From assembly GCA_963841105.1 (NCBI GenBank), contig CAWJCB010000006.1, positions 1 to 64,000 on the forward strand: 64,000 nucleotides of DNA, in the 5' to 3' direction. A model generated the notes under the pieces. It was not told the DNA's origin. It did no database searches and saw only the letters and a list, made by a program, of their open reading frames with translations. Each line of letters begins with the position of its first letter. Position 1 is the stretch's first letter. Positions 33,325 through 42,564 of this stretch are shown in pieces. A program made the translations under genes and the position numbers. This DNA is from VAZQ01 sp963841105. Its GTDB lineage: Bacteria; Pseudomonadota; Alphaproteobacteria; Rhizobiales; Xanthobacteraceae.

Positions 33325-34212
33325 TCAGTTCTTCTTCGGTTCGGCCGACTTGTCGAGACGCTCGATCTTGGCGGATTGCCGGAGCTTGGCGATGAACTCG
33401 GTCTGCGCCTTGCGCGTCAGGAAGGTGTCGATCTGATCCTTCACCTTCTCAAACTCCGGCGGCTGCTTGCTGCGCTTGTCCTCGACCTTGATGATGTGCC
33501 ACCCGAACTGCGTCTTCACGGGATTGGACAACTGCCCCGGATACATCTTGAAGGCGACCTCGGCGAATTCAGGCACCATCTGATCCTTGGTGAAATAACC
33601 GAGATCGCCGCCATCGGCGGCCCCCGGGTCCTTTGACTTTTCCTTGGCAAGTGCGGCGAAGTCGCTGCCGCCTTTCAGCTGGTCCAGGATTGCTTTTGCC
33701 TCGTCCTGGTTCTCGACCAGGATGTGGCGGGCGCGTACCTCTTCCTGGCCGGCCGCCGATTTCACTGCGTCGTCATAGGTCTGATGCAGGGCCTCCTCGG
33801 TGACCGCGGCCTTGGCCTCTTCCTGCAGCTCGAAGCCCATCAGCAGCTTGTTGCGCAGAAAAGCGAGCCGCCGCTTGAAATCGGGGTTCTCGCTCACTTT
33901 CTTGCGGTCAGCGGCCTGGGTGACGAGGATGATGTCGGCGAGATAGGAGATGAGATGCTCTCGCTTGGCTTCCGGGGATGCGGATTGCATATCGGCGCCG
34001 ACATCCTCCTCGGCGAGCGCAAGGTCGCTCTCCTTGATATCTACGCCATTCACCCGCGCCATCACCGGATCGGACCTCGAGGCGGAGACCTCGGACGAGG
34101 CATCTTTCGAGCAGCCGCACAGGATCGGAATGAGCAGCAGCGCGGCCGCGGTACCTGCTATGCCAAAGCGCCGGCGCCGCGTTGAACGAAACGTGAAGTG
34201 AAGGGGAAGCAT
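33325..34212 (-). CDS. PpiC-type peptidylprolyl isomerase (PrsA/SurA-like foldase lipoprotein)
   Basis: Periplasmic parvulin-type proline isomerase of 295 residues that helps fold exported proteins. The N-terminal export signal (FGIAGTAAALLLIPILCGCSKD) ends in a lipobox-like LCGC, so it is probably a lipoprotein. A SurA-like N-terminal helical region (DPVMARVNGVDIKESDLALAEED) precedes the parvulin domain: VRARHILVENQDEAKAIL, FAALAKEKSKDPGAADGGDLG, MVPEFAEVAF and TQFGWHIIKVEDKR, each a conserved parvulin block. The start at MLPLHFTFRST is preferred over a longer frame. Divergent from secA, which suits its role with Sec-exported substrates. Confidence 0.92.
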   Translation of the reverse strand: MLPLHFTFRSTRRRRFGIAGTAAALLLIPILCGCSKDASSEVSASRSDPVMARVNGVDIKESDLALAEEDVGADMQSASPEAKREHLISYLADIILVTQAADRKKVSENPDFKRRLAFLRNKLLMGFELQEEAKAAVTEEALHQTYDDAVKSAAGQEEVRARHILVENQDEAKAILDQLKGGSDFAALAKEKSKDPGAADGGDLGYFTKDQMVPEFAEVAFKMYPGQLSNPVKTQFGWHIIKVEDKRSKQPPEFEKVKDQIDTFLTRKAQTEFIAKLRQSAKIERLDKSAEPKKN

Positions 34213-34339
34213 CGCGTGGTCCTCAACTGGAGCAACCGTCGGCAGCGGCGGACAGTTGCCGGAAAGAGCCCCGCCTGGCAATGCGTCTAGAGCACGATTT
34301 TGACGAGAACGTGAGCGCGGAGGCAGCAAAAGCCATCGA

Positions 34340-34368
34340 TTGACAAGGCCGCAACCCCCTCCTATCTC
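34340..34368 (+). promoter_or_regulatory. Predicted sigma-70-type promoter of secA
   Basis: TTGACA at 34340-34345, 17-base spacer, TATCTC at 34363-34368. The start of transcription would leave an untranslated leader of about 200 bases before the secA ATG. No other good match is seen in the 364-base gap between the foldase gene and secA. Confidence 0.5.
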
Positions 34369-34576
34369 TCGAAAAACCCGCTCGATTGGCGGCAATCCGC
34401 TGCCGCGCGCAAGAGTCTTCCAAAGTACTCATCAGGTTTGCACATTTCTCGCGGGGCCGATTGACGCAAAAGACGGGGCCATTGCGCGGAAAATCGGTTC
34501 CTGCCATGGCATCGCGTTTCCTGCTGATTTGCTAGAGTGCGGCAATGCTCTTGCTAGGACCTCAAGGAATTTCTGC

Positions 34577-37390
34577 ATGATTGGTGCTATCGCCCGCAAG
34601 CTGTTTGGTTCTTCCAACGAGCGGCGCGTCAAGACGTATTTTCCTCGCGTTGCGCAGATCAACGCGCTCGAAAAGGAGCTCGAAGCGCTTTCCGATGAGG
34701 AACTGCGGGCCCGCACGGATGCATTCAAGCAGCAGGTCGCCGAGGGTGCCTCGCTGGACGATATTCTGGTGCCGGCATTTGCAACCTGCCGCGAAGCCGC
34801 GAAGCGAACATTGGGTCAGCGGCATTTCGACGTCCAGCTCGTCGGTGGTATCATCCTGCACGAGGGTCGCATTTCCGAGATGAAGACCGGCGAAGGCAAG
34901 ACGCTGGTCGCCACGCTTGCAGTCTACCTCAATGCGCTGGCCGGGCGGGGGGTGCATGTGGTGACCGTCAACGACTACCTGGCCAGGCGCGACGCCGAAT
35001 GGATGGGCCAGATCTACAATTTCCTTGGTCTCAAGGTCGGCGTCATCGTCCACGGTCTTGATGACGAGCAGCGCAAGCAGGCCTACGACGCCGACGTCAC
35101 CTACGGCACCAACAACGAGCTCGGCTTCGACTATCTGCGCGACAATATGAAGTATCGCCTGGAGGACATGGTCCAGCGCGGGCACATATTCGCCATTGTC
35201 GACGAGGTGGACTCGATCCTGGTCGACGAGGCGCGAACGCCGTTGATTATTTCGGGGCCGCTCGACGACCGCTCCGAGTTCTACAATACCATCGACGCCT
35301 ACATCCCCAAGCTGGACAAGGTCGATTACGAAGTAGACGAGAAGCAGCGCACCGTCACGCTCACCGAGGCCGGGATGGAGAAGATGGAGCAGATGCTGCG
35401 CAACAACAATCTGCTCAAGGGCGATCATCTCTACGACGTGGAGAATGTCTCGACCGTCCACCACGTCAACCAGGGCCTGCGCGCGCACACGCTTTTCCAG
35501 CGCGACAAGGACTACATCGTGCGCAATGGCGAGGTCGTGATCATCGACGAGTTCACGGGCCGCATGATGCCGGGGCGGCGATATTCGGAGGGGCTGCACC
35601 AAGCGCTGGAAGCCAAGGAGCACCAGCCGATCCAGCCGGAGAACCAGACGCTCGCCTCCATCACCTTCCAGAACTATTTTCGCATGTACGAGAAGCTCGC
35701 CGGCATGACCGGAACCGCGTTGACCGAGGCGGACGAGTTCATCGACATCTACAATCTGGAAGTCATCGAGGTGCCCACCAACATGCCCATGGTGCGGCTT
35801 GACGACGACGACGAGGTCTATCGCACGGCGGCGGAGAAATACCGCTCCATTACCGCCCTGATCGACGAATGCAAAGAGCGGGGGCAACCGGTGCTGGTGG
35901 GCACGACTTCGATTGAGAAATCGGAGCAGCTCGCGGAGATGCTGCGCAAGCAGGGCTGGGAACAGCACGACTTTTCCGACCCCAATGCCTTCGCCGCGCT
36001 CTATGGCGGCGATGATGGGGCTTCGAAGGCCAAGGTATTCGCCATCCTCAATGCGCGCTACCACGAGCAGGAGGCTTACATCATCGGACAGGCAGGGGTG
36101 CCGGGGGCGGTGACGATTGCCACCAACATGGCGGGGCGCGGCACCGACATTCAGCTCGGCGGCAATGCGGATATGCGCATCCGCCAGGAGCTTGCCGAAA
36201 TCAACGATGCGCAGCAGCGCGAACGCGATCCCCGCGCCGCGGAAATTCGCGCTCAGGTAGCGCGCCTGAAGGAGAAGGCGCTCAAGGCGGGGGGCCTCTA
36301 CGTGCTCGGCACCGAACGCCATGAGAGCCGGCGCATCGACAACCAGTTGCGCGGGCGCTCGGGCCGCCAAGGCGATCCCGGCCATTCCAAGTTCTTTCTC
36401 TCCCTCGAAGACGATCTCATGCGCATCTTCGGGACCGACAAGCTCGACACCATGCTCAAGCGGTTGGGTCTCAAGGAGAACGAAGCAATCGTTCATCCCT
36501 GGATCAACAAAGCCCTGGAGAAGGCGCAGCAGAAAGTGGAGGCGCGCAACTTCGACATCCGCAAGAACCTGCTCAAGTTCGACAACGTGATGAACGATCA
36601 GCGCAAGGTCATCTTCGAGCAGCGGGTGGACTGGATGCGCGACGAGGCGGTGAACGAGATTGTCGCGGATATGCGTCACGCCGCCGTCGAGGACCTCGTT
36701 GCCAAGCACGTGCCACAGAACGCCTACCCCGAGCAGTGGGACACCAAAGGCCTGCAGGAGGAGCTCCAGCGTGTTCTCAACCTGGATCTCCCGGTCATGG
36801 AATGGGCGAAGGAGGAAGGGATTGCCGACGAGGAGCTGATCTCCCGTCTCGAGCGGCGCGCCGACGAGCACATGGCCGCCAAGGCCGCGCAATGGGGCGC
36901 TGATGTCATGCGCTATGTCGAGAGGTCGATTTTGCTGCAGACCCTCGATCATCTCTGGCGCGAGCATCTGGTGATGCTGGAGCATCTACGCCAGGTCATC
37001 GGGTTGCGCGGCTATGGACAGCGCGATCCGCTCAACGAGTACAAAGCGGAGTCCTTCAATCTATTCGAGGCAATGAGCACGAATTTGCGCGAGGCGGTGA
37101 CGGCGCAATTGATGCGGGTCGAGATCAGAAGCGCTCCGCAGCCCGAGGAGACCGCCACCCTGCCTTACATGGAGGCGCATAAGATTGACCCCTCGACCGG
37201 GGAGGACGAGCTCGCACTGGCCCGTGCCGGCGCGGAGACGCTGGCGCGTCACGGCATCACCGCGGCCGCGGGCGTATCGCCACAGCGCAAGCCCGATGAT
37301 CCGGCGAGCTGGGGCAAGGTCGGCCGCAACGAAACCTGCCCGTGTGGATCGGGGAAGAAATACAAGCATTGTCACGGGCGGTTTGCGTAA
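34577..37390 (+). CDS. secA: Preprotein translocase ATPase SecA
   Basis: Motor of the Sec pathway that drives unfolded preproteins through SecYEG. The 937 residues show Walker A MKTGEGKT (102-109), VNDYLARRDAEWM, Walker B IVDEVDSILVDEARTPLIISG, the helicase motifs TNMAGRGTDIQLGG and RGRSGRQGDPG, the scaffold/wing helices, and the C-terminal zinc-binding NETCPCGSGKKYKHCHGR that contacts SecB and ribosomes. The start at MIGAIARKLFGSSNERRVK is the conserved one; a longer in-frame reading upstream has no similarity. Divergent from the PpiC foldase. Lengths and domains are all complete. Confidence 0.98.
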   Translation: MIGAIARKLFGSSNERRVKTYFPRVAQINALEKELEALSDEELRARTDAFKQQVAEGASLDDILVPAFATCREAAKRTLGQRHFDVQLVGGIILHEGRISEMKTGEGKTLVATLAVYLNALAGRGVHVVTVNDYLARRDAEWMGQIYNFLGLKVGVIVHGLDDEQRKQAYDADVTYGTNNELGFDYLRDNMKYRLEDMVQRGHIFAIVDEVDSILVDEARTPLIISGPLDDRSEFYNTIDAYIPKLDKVDYEVDEKQRTVTLTEAGMEKMEQMLRNNNLLKGDHLYDVENVSTVHHVNQGLRAHTLFQRDKDYIVRNGEVVIIDEFTGRMMPGRRYSEGLHQALEAKEHQPIQPENQTLASITFQNYFRMYEKLAGMTGTALTEADEFIDIYNLEVIEVPTNMPMVRLDDDDEVYRTAAEKYRSITALIDECKERGQPVLVGTTSIEKSEQLAEMLRKQGWEQHDFSDPNAFAALYGGDDGASKAKVFAILNARYHEQEAYIIGQAGVPGAVTIATNMAGRGTDIQLGGNADMRIRQELAEINDAQQRERDPRAAEIRAQVARLKEKALKAGGLYVLGTERHESRRIDNQLRGRSGRQGDPGHSKFFLSLEDDLMRIFGTDKLDTMLKRLGLKENEAIVHPWINKALEKAQQKVEARNFDIRKNLLKFDNVMNDQRKVIFEQRVDWMRDEAVNEIVADMRHAAVEDLVAKHVPQNAYPEQWDTKGLQEELQRVLNLDLPVMEWAKEEGIADEELISRLERRADEHMAAKAAQWGADVMRYVERSILLQTLDHLWREHLVMLEHLRQVIGLRGYGQRDPLNEYKAESFNLFEAMSTNLREAVTAQLMRVEIRSAPQPEETATLPYMEAHKIDPSTGEDELALARAGAETLARHGITAAAGVSPQRKPDDPASWGKVGRNETCPCGSGKKYKHCHGRFA

Positions 37391-37395
37391 GCCAA

Positions 37396-37470
37396 GTATC
37401 AGTTATCAGGAGTCAGGTATCAGGTTGATGCCTGATACCTGTGCCTGATGCCTGACTTCTGATACCTGAT
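37396..37470. repeat. Nested TATCAGG/CCTGATA repeats
   Basis: After the secA stop come several related words on alternating strands: AGTATCAGTTATCAGG, AGTCAGGTATCAGG, then CCTGATACCTG, CCTGATGCCTG and CTGATACCTGATCA. The left and right parts are inverted copies, so a long hairpin can form. It separates the convergent secA and L,D-transpeptidase genes and may terminate both. Confidence 0.8.
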
Positions 37471-38876
37471 CAGCGCCAACCGCCAAACCGGTTCTCAAAG
37501 CCTCCCGCCGGAACGGTGGGTGCCGCACCATTGAGCAGATTAGAACCACTCGCGGGTTTCGCATCAGCATCTGCTGGCGCAGTCTGAGCTGGCGGTTTGG
37601 CCTGCGCGACCTTTGCCGTAGCTGGCTCGGGCTTCAGTCGGGCGGTAGGAGTGACAACGGCCTGCGCAGGTTTCGCCGCTGGCGCAGCCGGCGGCGCCGG
37701 CTGAGTGCTGCGCTGCTCGGTGCTCGCAATGTCGCGCTTAGCGCCGAACAGGCCGCCGAGGAACCCTCCAATGCCGCCGGAGCTTGAGTTTGCCGAGGCG
37801 ACCTGCATCTGGGCAGGTCGCGACTCGAACGACGCGAGGCTCATGGTGCTTCCCGTGTCATCGCGAAGCGAACCGGCCGGGGGATTGACGTGGGCGGGAA
37901 TGGTGCCTGAGGCGGTGCGAATCGTGGCGCCGGGGCCGCCATGGGACCTCACGGCCGAAAGGAAAGTAGCGTTCATGCCGCCGTCAACGCCCATATGGGC
38001 GGGCAGAGCCGCTGTGCCGCGATTGATCAAGTCGGCAGTCTGGACGTCATCCCGGCGCTGTTTTTCGCCGACTGCCCGTGCAAGCTCTTGCGGTACACGG
38101 TAGGCAGGGCATTTATCCGCCGGGCTGAATTTGCCGGTCGATTCGGCATTGAACACGTAGTGCTTGTCGCAGACATCGACCTTCGGCTCCGCGCGGCTCA
38201 CATCGAAATGATCGTATCCCTGCTTGAGCATTCTCCAGAATGCCAAGTGCGGCGAGTTGCGATGCTTGGCCATGTTGAGGGGCGTCATCTTGAATGGATA
38301 GGCCTGGATCTGAAAAGACTTCTGTCCGCCAAAGAAGGATTCGCGGGCGAGCGAGTAAATCTCGGCAATCTGTTCGTCGGTCATGGCGTAGCAGCCGGCC
38401 GAAGAGCAGTCGCCGTGGATCATCAGGAATTGGCCTGTCCGTCCATTTGCCCTGTCGTAGGCATTCGGGAACCCCGTGTTGATAGCCAGATAATAATTGG
38501 AATTGGGATTCATCTGGTTGGGAGTGATCGTATAGAAGCCTTCGGGCGCCTGGCGATCGCCTTGCTTGATCTTCGGGCCTAATTCCCCTGACCAGCGGCA
38601 TATTGGATAAGTTCGCAGCAGCGCGAAGCGGCCGGTCTTGTCCTCCTTCCAGACTTCAAGCTCCGCTTCTTCCTTGAAGATCCGAACCAGGATCGGCAAT
38701 TCCTTCGCCATGTTCCTGGTTTCAATGTCCGCGAGCATTCGATCGGACAGCGGCTGCATGTGGCGGCCAGTGACCCCGGATGTGCCATCTGTGTCGCAGC
38801 CGGCAAGCGCGATGGCAGCCGCCATCGCAGCGGACGCCAAAAGCGAGCGCACCAAAACCCTGTGATACAAGGTCAC
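37470..38876 (-). CDS. L,D-transpeptidase (YkuD) family protein, YafK-like
   Basis: Secreted or lipid-anchored murein L,D-transpeptidase-type protein of about 468 residues that may cross-link or modify peptidoglycan. The N-terminal signal ends in a lipobox (AMAAAIALAGCDTDG). The YkuD domain includes LELEVWKE-like AELEVWKEDKTGRFALL, GEFxY-like YTITPNQMNPNSNYYLAINT and the catalytic MIHGDCSSAGCYAMTD, whose last Cys is the nucleophile and His the base. About 170 C-terminal residues are Pro/Ala-rich and probably disordered. The start is taken as a GTG (VTLYHRVLVRSLLASAA); spacing to the ribosome-binding site is poor, so it is uncertain by a few codons. Confidence 0.88.
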   Translation of the reverse strand: MTLYHRVLVRSLLASAAMAAAIALAGCDTDGTSGVTGRHMQPLSDRMLADIETRNMAKELPILVRIFKEEAELEVWKEDKTGRFALLRTYPICRWSGELGPKIKQGDRQAPEGFYTITPNQMNPNSNYYLAINTGFPNAYDRANGRTGQFLMIHGDCSSAGCYAMTDEQIAEIYSLARESFFGGQKSFQIQAYPFKMTPLNMAKHRNSPHLAFWRMLKQGYDHFDVSRAEPKVDVCDKHYVFNAESTGKFSPADKCPAYRVPQELARAVGEKQRRDDVQTADLINRGTAALPAHMGVDGGMNATFLSAVRSHGGPGATIRTASGTIPAHVNPPAGSLRDDTGSTMSLASFESRPAQMQVASANSSSGGIGGFLGGLFGAKRDIASTEQRSTQPAPPAAPAAKPAQAVVTPTARLKPEPATAKVAQAKPPAQTAPADADAKPASGSNLLNGAAPTVPAGGFENRFGGWR

Positions 38877-39143
38877 TCCCCCGACCTTAGGCTTCCCCAA
38901 GCCTTCCCCAAACAAGCCTTCCCAAGCTTCCCCCTGCGCGATCTCTACCTGGAACGAAAGCTTACGGCAAGGACGTCCCCGATAGCGATCATGCCGATAT
39001 CAAACCTATCGGCCGCACGATCAACCATTTGGATAAGCCAAGACTTGGGTGAGATCAGGGCAATGCGGCAACGATATCGCTAGAAAAGATTGTTTGGGAA
39101 ACAAAGGCTTATGATCATTTCGCCGAAAACGGCAAGATCTTAC

Positions 39144-40100
39144 CTAGAGCAGGTTTCTCCCGATGGCCAGGAATTTTTCGCGCCGCCGTCGCCGGACGGT
39201 CTCCGGGTCCAGTCCAGCGAACTCGTCGAGGACATGGCCGATGGCCTCCCCAGTCGAGGCAATCGCTGCGGCGGCATCCCGATGAGCGCCTCCCACCGGC
39301 TCCGCCACAATCTGATCGATCACTCCGAACCGGATCATGTCGCCGGCCGTGATCTTCATCCCTGTGGCGGCTTCCTGCGCCTTCGAGGTGTCTCGCCACA
39401 AGATCGAGGCCGCTCCCTCCGGCGAAATCACGCTGTAAATTGAATTTTCGAGCATCAACACCCGGTTGGCGGTCGCAATAGCGATGGCCCCGCCAGAGCC
39501 TCCTTCGCCGATAATGACGGCCACATTCGGTGCGCCAAGCTCCAGGCTGGCATCGGTGGAGCGGGCGATTGCTTCGGCCTGGCCCCGTTCCTCGGCTCCG
39601 ATACCCGGATAGGCGCCCGCCGTATCCACCAGCGACAGGACGGGAATGCCAAATCGGTCCGCCATCTGCATCAGGCGCTCGGCCTTGCGATAGCCCTCAG
39701 GCCGAGCCATCCCGAAATTGTGCTTGAGCCGGCTTTCGGTCGAGGAGCCTTTCTCATGCCCGATAATGCAGATGCTCTCGCCCCGAAAGCGCCCGAAGCC
39801 TCCGACGATGGCGTCATCGTCGGCAAACTTGCGGTCACCGGCAAGGGGAACGAAATCGGTGATAAGGGCGCCGATATAATCGAGGCAGTGTGGCCGATTG
39901 GGGTGCCTGGCGACCTGGGTTTTCTGCCAGGGCGTGAGATTGGCATAGAGTTCCTTGAGCTCTTGGGCTGCTTTGGCCTCCAGCCGGGAAATCTCCTCGC
40001 CGATTGCAGCCGCGCTGTCGCCGGCATCAAGCGCGCGCAACTCGTCGATCCTGGCATCGATTTCGGCCAGCGGCTTTTCAAAATCGAGATAACTGCGCAT
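39144..40100 (-). CDS. accA: Acetyl-CoA carboxylase carboxyltransferase subunit alpha
   Basis: Alpha subunit of the carboxyltransferase that moves CO2 from carboxybiotin to acetyl-CoA, making malonyl-CoA for fatty acid synthesis; works with AccD, not in this window. The 318 residues start MRSYLDFEKPLAEIDARIDE, the standard N-terminus. Crotonase-fold landmarks are RHPNRPHCLDYI, FGMARPEGYRKAERLMQMAD, LVDTAGAYPGIGAEERGQAE and IGEGGSGGAIAIATANRVLML (oxyanion region), followed by SPEGAASILWRD. Complete and of normal length. A REP-like repeat lies upstream. Confidence 0.97.
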   Translation of the reverse strand: MRSYLDFEKPLAEIDARIDELRALDAGDSAAAIGEEISRLEAKAAQELKELYANLTPWQKTQVARHPNRPHCLDYIGALITDFVPLAGDRKFADDDAIVGGFGRFRGESICIIGHEKGSSTESRLKHNFGMARPEGYRKAERLMQMADRFGIPVLSLVDTAGAYPGIGAEERGQAEAIARSTDASLELGAPNVAVIIGEGGSGGAIAIATANRVLMLENSIYSVISPEGAASILWRDTSKAQEAATGMKITAGDMIRFGVIDQIVAEPVGGAHRDAAAAIASTGEAIGHVLDEFAGLDPETVRRRRREKFLAIGRNLL

Positions 40101-40311
40101 GCACCGCTCTCAGCTGCCCGCAGGTGACGGAGTTCGACCCATTGTCTCCCATTCGCATGCGCATTCGCGGACCTGATGCGAGCATCGAGCCGCGCAGCAC
40201 TCGAAAAACCGTTTATTTGTCAAAGGATGGATTACCCGGTCAAGTCCCGGAACAGGTTGATGCCAAGTTGATACCAGACATGGTCAATGCCGCCCGATCG
40301 ATTAGGGACTC

Positions 40312-40403
40312 TCCGTCATGACCGGACTTGTTCCGGTCATCCACGACTTGCTTTCCTTTGGGGCGAAAGACGTGGATGGCCGTGACAAGCACGGCCATGA
40401 CGG
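40312..40403. repeat. REP-like palindrome pair upstream of accA/downstream of the TPR gene
   Basis: CCGTCATGACCGGACTTG..CCGGTCATCCACG at the left and GACGTGGATGGCCGTGACAA..GGCCATGACGG at the right form mirrored halves. The right half is the reverse complement of the repeat at the argJ start (33119) and at 62996. With neighbouring sequence it fills most of the 40101-40429 gap; no gene is seen there. Confidence 0.85.
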
Positions 40404-40429
40404 CAGGTTCAAAATCATCGAAACTCGCG

Positions 40430-41272
40430 TTAGCGCGCATCCTTTATGCCGTAGTGCACATATTCTTGCGCAATGTCAGCTTGCATCGCCTTGGCCGCTG
40501 CTACGTCGATCTCTCCGGTGCTGTCTTCATTTTTCAATTTCGCCAAGCCGCGCCCGTAAAGCGCGAATGCAAGCTTCGGCTCGATTTGCAACGCTGCATC
40601 GTAGTCGGAGACGGCGGCATCGAATTGAGTCATTTTCAAATAAACGAAGCCACGGCTTTCGAGCGTGGCGACATTGCTTGGCAGCAACCGCAGCGCCTGA
40701 TTGCAGTCGGCGAGGGCCTGCTTGAGGATGCCCACCACCGCTCTCGCCCAGCAGCGATTGTCATAAGCCGGCGCGAAATCCGCCTTGAGACGCAAGGCTT
40801 GATTGAAGTCGTCGATGGCATGGTCATATTGACCCTTCGCGAGATAAGCGTTTCCCCTGTTGAAATGGCTTTCCGGCGAGGGCTTGAGCTTGATCGCCTG
40901 CTCGTAATCCTGAATGGCGCGATCGTATTCGCCCTTGCGGTCGTAAGCGACGCCGCGATTGTTGTAGGCGGGGATAAATCTGCCGTCGAGCTTGATTGCC
41001 TGGGCGTAATCCTGGAGGGCGCGGTCGAGGTCGCCTTTGAGACGATATGCAACGCCACGAAATGAATAAAATTCAGCGAGCTTTTCTCCCTTGTCGCGCG
41101 CTGCCTTGATTACCGCCGAACATCCGTCGATGCGCTGCGCCACGCTAGCGCCGTCGTCGCCCTCGCACCAACGGCGTTCCTGCTGGGTCTGCGCAGGAGC
41201 GGAGCTGACGCTGGCCATGAGAGCCGTCAGGAGGACCGCGGAAAACAGCGACCTCGGTACATCGAACCGCAT
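40430..41272 (-). CDS. Exported tetratricopeptide-repeat protein
   Basis: Protein of 280 residues with a signal peptide (LFSAVLLTALMASVSSAPAQ) and at least five TPR units, for example YSFRGVAYRLKGDLDRALQD, YNNRGVAYDRKGEYDRAIQD, HFNRGNAYLAKGQYDHAIDD and ALYGRGLAKLKNEDSTGEID. Units are spaced by 34 residues as expected. TPR arrays bind protein partners, so this is likely a periplasmic scaffold; partner unknown. WCEGDDGASVAQRIDGCSAVI near the N-terminus has two cysteines that could form a disulfide. The start is set at MRFDVPRSLFSAV. It lies about 55 bases downstream of xerD on the same strand. Confidence 0.88.
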   Translation of the reverse strand: MRFDVPRSLFSAVLLTALMASVSSAPAQTQQERRWCEGDDGASVAQRIDGCSAVIKAARDKGEKLAEFYSFRGVAYRLKGDLDRALQDYAQAIKLDGRFIPAYNNRGVAYDRKGEYDRAIQDYEQAIKLKPSPESHFNRGNAYLAKGQYDHAIDDFNQALRLKADFAPAYDNRCWARAVVGILKQALADCNQALRLLPSNVATLESRGFVYLKMTQFDAAVSDYDAALQIEPKLAFALYGRGLAKLKNEDSTGEIDVAAAKAMQADIAQEYVHYGIKDAR

Positions 41273-41326
41273 ACGCAATTCCCTATCGTGGGTGGGTTGG
41301 ACCAGTCGTGCGTTCACTAATTTAGT

Positions 41327-42271
41327 CTAGTCGGCAAGTGGATGCAGATCGCGCACCAAGCTCTTGAGCCGCTCATCGAGCACATGCGTATAGATTTGCG
41401 TCGTCGAGATGTCCGCATGCCCCAGCAGCATCTGCACAATGCGCAAATCTGCGCCATTGTGAAGGAGGTGACTGGCAAAAGCGTGGCGAAGTGCGTGCGG
41501 GGATACGTCATAGGCGCGCAGGCCCGCGCCGAGGGCCAGAGCTTTCAGCTCGCGGGCAAAATGCTGGCGCGTGACATGCCCACTCCGGCCGGATGACGGG
41601 AAGAGCCATTTGGAATTCCGGCCGCGCCCCGTTTGCGCCAGCAGGTCGAGATAATCGCGCATCGCAATCTTGGCTGTTTTGTTGAGCGGCACGAGTCGCT
41701 CCTTGCTGCCTTTGCCACGCACGGACAACATCTGCGCATTGCGATCGGCGGCCGAACGAGGCAGTGCGACAAGCTCGGAGACCCGCAGTCCAGTCGCATA
41801 AACCATCTCCAGCAGACACGCCAGTCGGCTGGCGCGCAGCCGATCGAGCGGCGAGTGGCTTTCCCTATTTATTTGCTCGTGGGCGTGCGCGAGGAGGCGA
41901 TCGACTTCGGCAATGCTAAGCACCTTGGGCGGCGCACGCATTCTTCTCGGCCCTTCGAGCACCGCCGATGGGTCGTTGCGACGGCGTCCTTCCGAGTGAA
42001 GAAAGCGGAAAAGCTGTCGGATCGCGGAAAGCCGCCGGCCGACGGATGCGGGAGCCAGGCCGCGCGCCGCCAGCGAGCCGAAATAGATGCGCAGATCCTC
42101 AGTTTCAGCATCCGCAATGCTGCGCCGTCTTGCATTCAGCGCCGCCGAGAGATGTGCGAGATCGCGGGCATAGGCGTCCAAAGTGTTGGTTGATCCCCCG
42201 CGCTCGGCGGCAATCATATCGAGGAACTGCTCGATCAGGCTTGGATCGGAGACTTTGCCCTTCGGCGCCAC
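41327..42271 (-). CDS. xerD: Tyrosine recombinase XerD
   Basis: Site-specific tyrosine recombinase of 314 residues that resolves chromosome dimers at dif together with XerC. The N-terminal core-binding domain (TLDAYARDLAHLSAAL) is followed by the catalytic domain with Arg in YATGLRVSELVALP, Lys in VRGKGSKERLVPL, the HxxR of SPHALRHAFASHLL, and the His and nucleophile Tyr in LLGHADISTTQIYTHV. The start is GTG at 42271, six bases after the stop of a 49-residue membrane protein gene. Its neighbourhood (divergent from aroK) and sequence mark it as the chromosomal housekeeping enzyme, not an island integrase. Confidence 0.95.
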   Translation of the reverse strand: MAPKGKVSDPSLIEQFLDMIAAERGGSTNTLDAYARDLAHLSAALNARRRSIADAETEDLRIYFGSLAARGLAPASVGRRLSAIRQLFRFLHSEGRRRNDPSAVLEGPRRMRAPPKVLSIAEVDRLLAHAHEQINRESHSPLDRLRASRLACLLEMVYATGLRVSELVALPRSAADRNAQMLSVRGKGSKERLVPLNKTAKIAMRDYLDLLAQTGRGRNSKWLFPSSGRSGHVTRQHFARELKALALGAGLRAYDVSPHALRHAFASHLLHNGADLRIVQMLLGHADISTTQIYTHVLDERLKSLVRDLHPLAD

Positions 42272-42277
42272 GGCTTA

Positions 42278-42427
42278 TCAGGGCTGTTTGGCGAATCTGT
42301 CAGGTGGGATCGTCACCGTGATTTCCCGCGGCTTGAGATCGAACCACGTTGCGAGCATGAACATGGCCCCATAAGTCAAGCCGCCGAGGACCCCGATAAG
42401 CGTGAGTAGGCGAAAGAGGCTTGGCAT
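42278..42427 (-). CDS. Conserved small membrane protein (49 aa)
   Basis: Short frame beginning MPSLFRLLTLIGVLGGLTYG, one membrane segment, then a soluble tail ATWFDLKPREITVTIPPDRF. I recall similar proteins of about 45-50 residues at this exact spot, between xerD and aroK, in Bradyrhizobium-type genomes. It ends six bases before the xerD start on the same strand, so the two are probably co-transcribed. Function unknown; the tail is predicted to face the periplasm or cytosol depending on insertion, and the basic residues after the membrane segment favour the cytosol. Confidence 0.7.
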   Translation of the reverse strand: MPSLFRLLTLIGVLGGLTYGAMFMLATWFDLKPREITVTIPPDRFAKQP

Positions 42428-42564
42428 CTCAGTCCCTGCGCATAGGCGATCCTTGAACGAAACAATGGAGAAACTAGGACACGGCGCCGTATACTACCGC
42501 ATGGGTGTCGCTTGTGTTCGCCTCACGCAGGGTGCGACCGCAGCGGTCGCCGTCAGTGCGGCGT

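Noticed and set aside
34562..36985. Long 807-codon open frame on the minus strand inside secA
   Set aside because: Antisense shadow of secA in GC-rich DNA; the translation is His/Arg/Asp-rich without recognisable domains.
41327..42271. Tyrosine recombinase as evidence for an integrated element
   Set aside because: Sequence and context (small membrane protein, aroK) are those of the chromosomal XerD.
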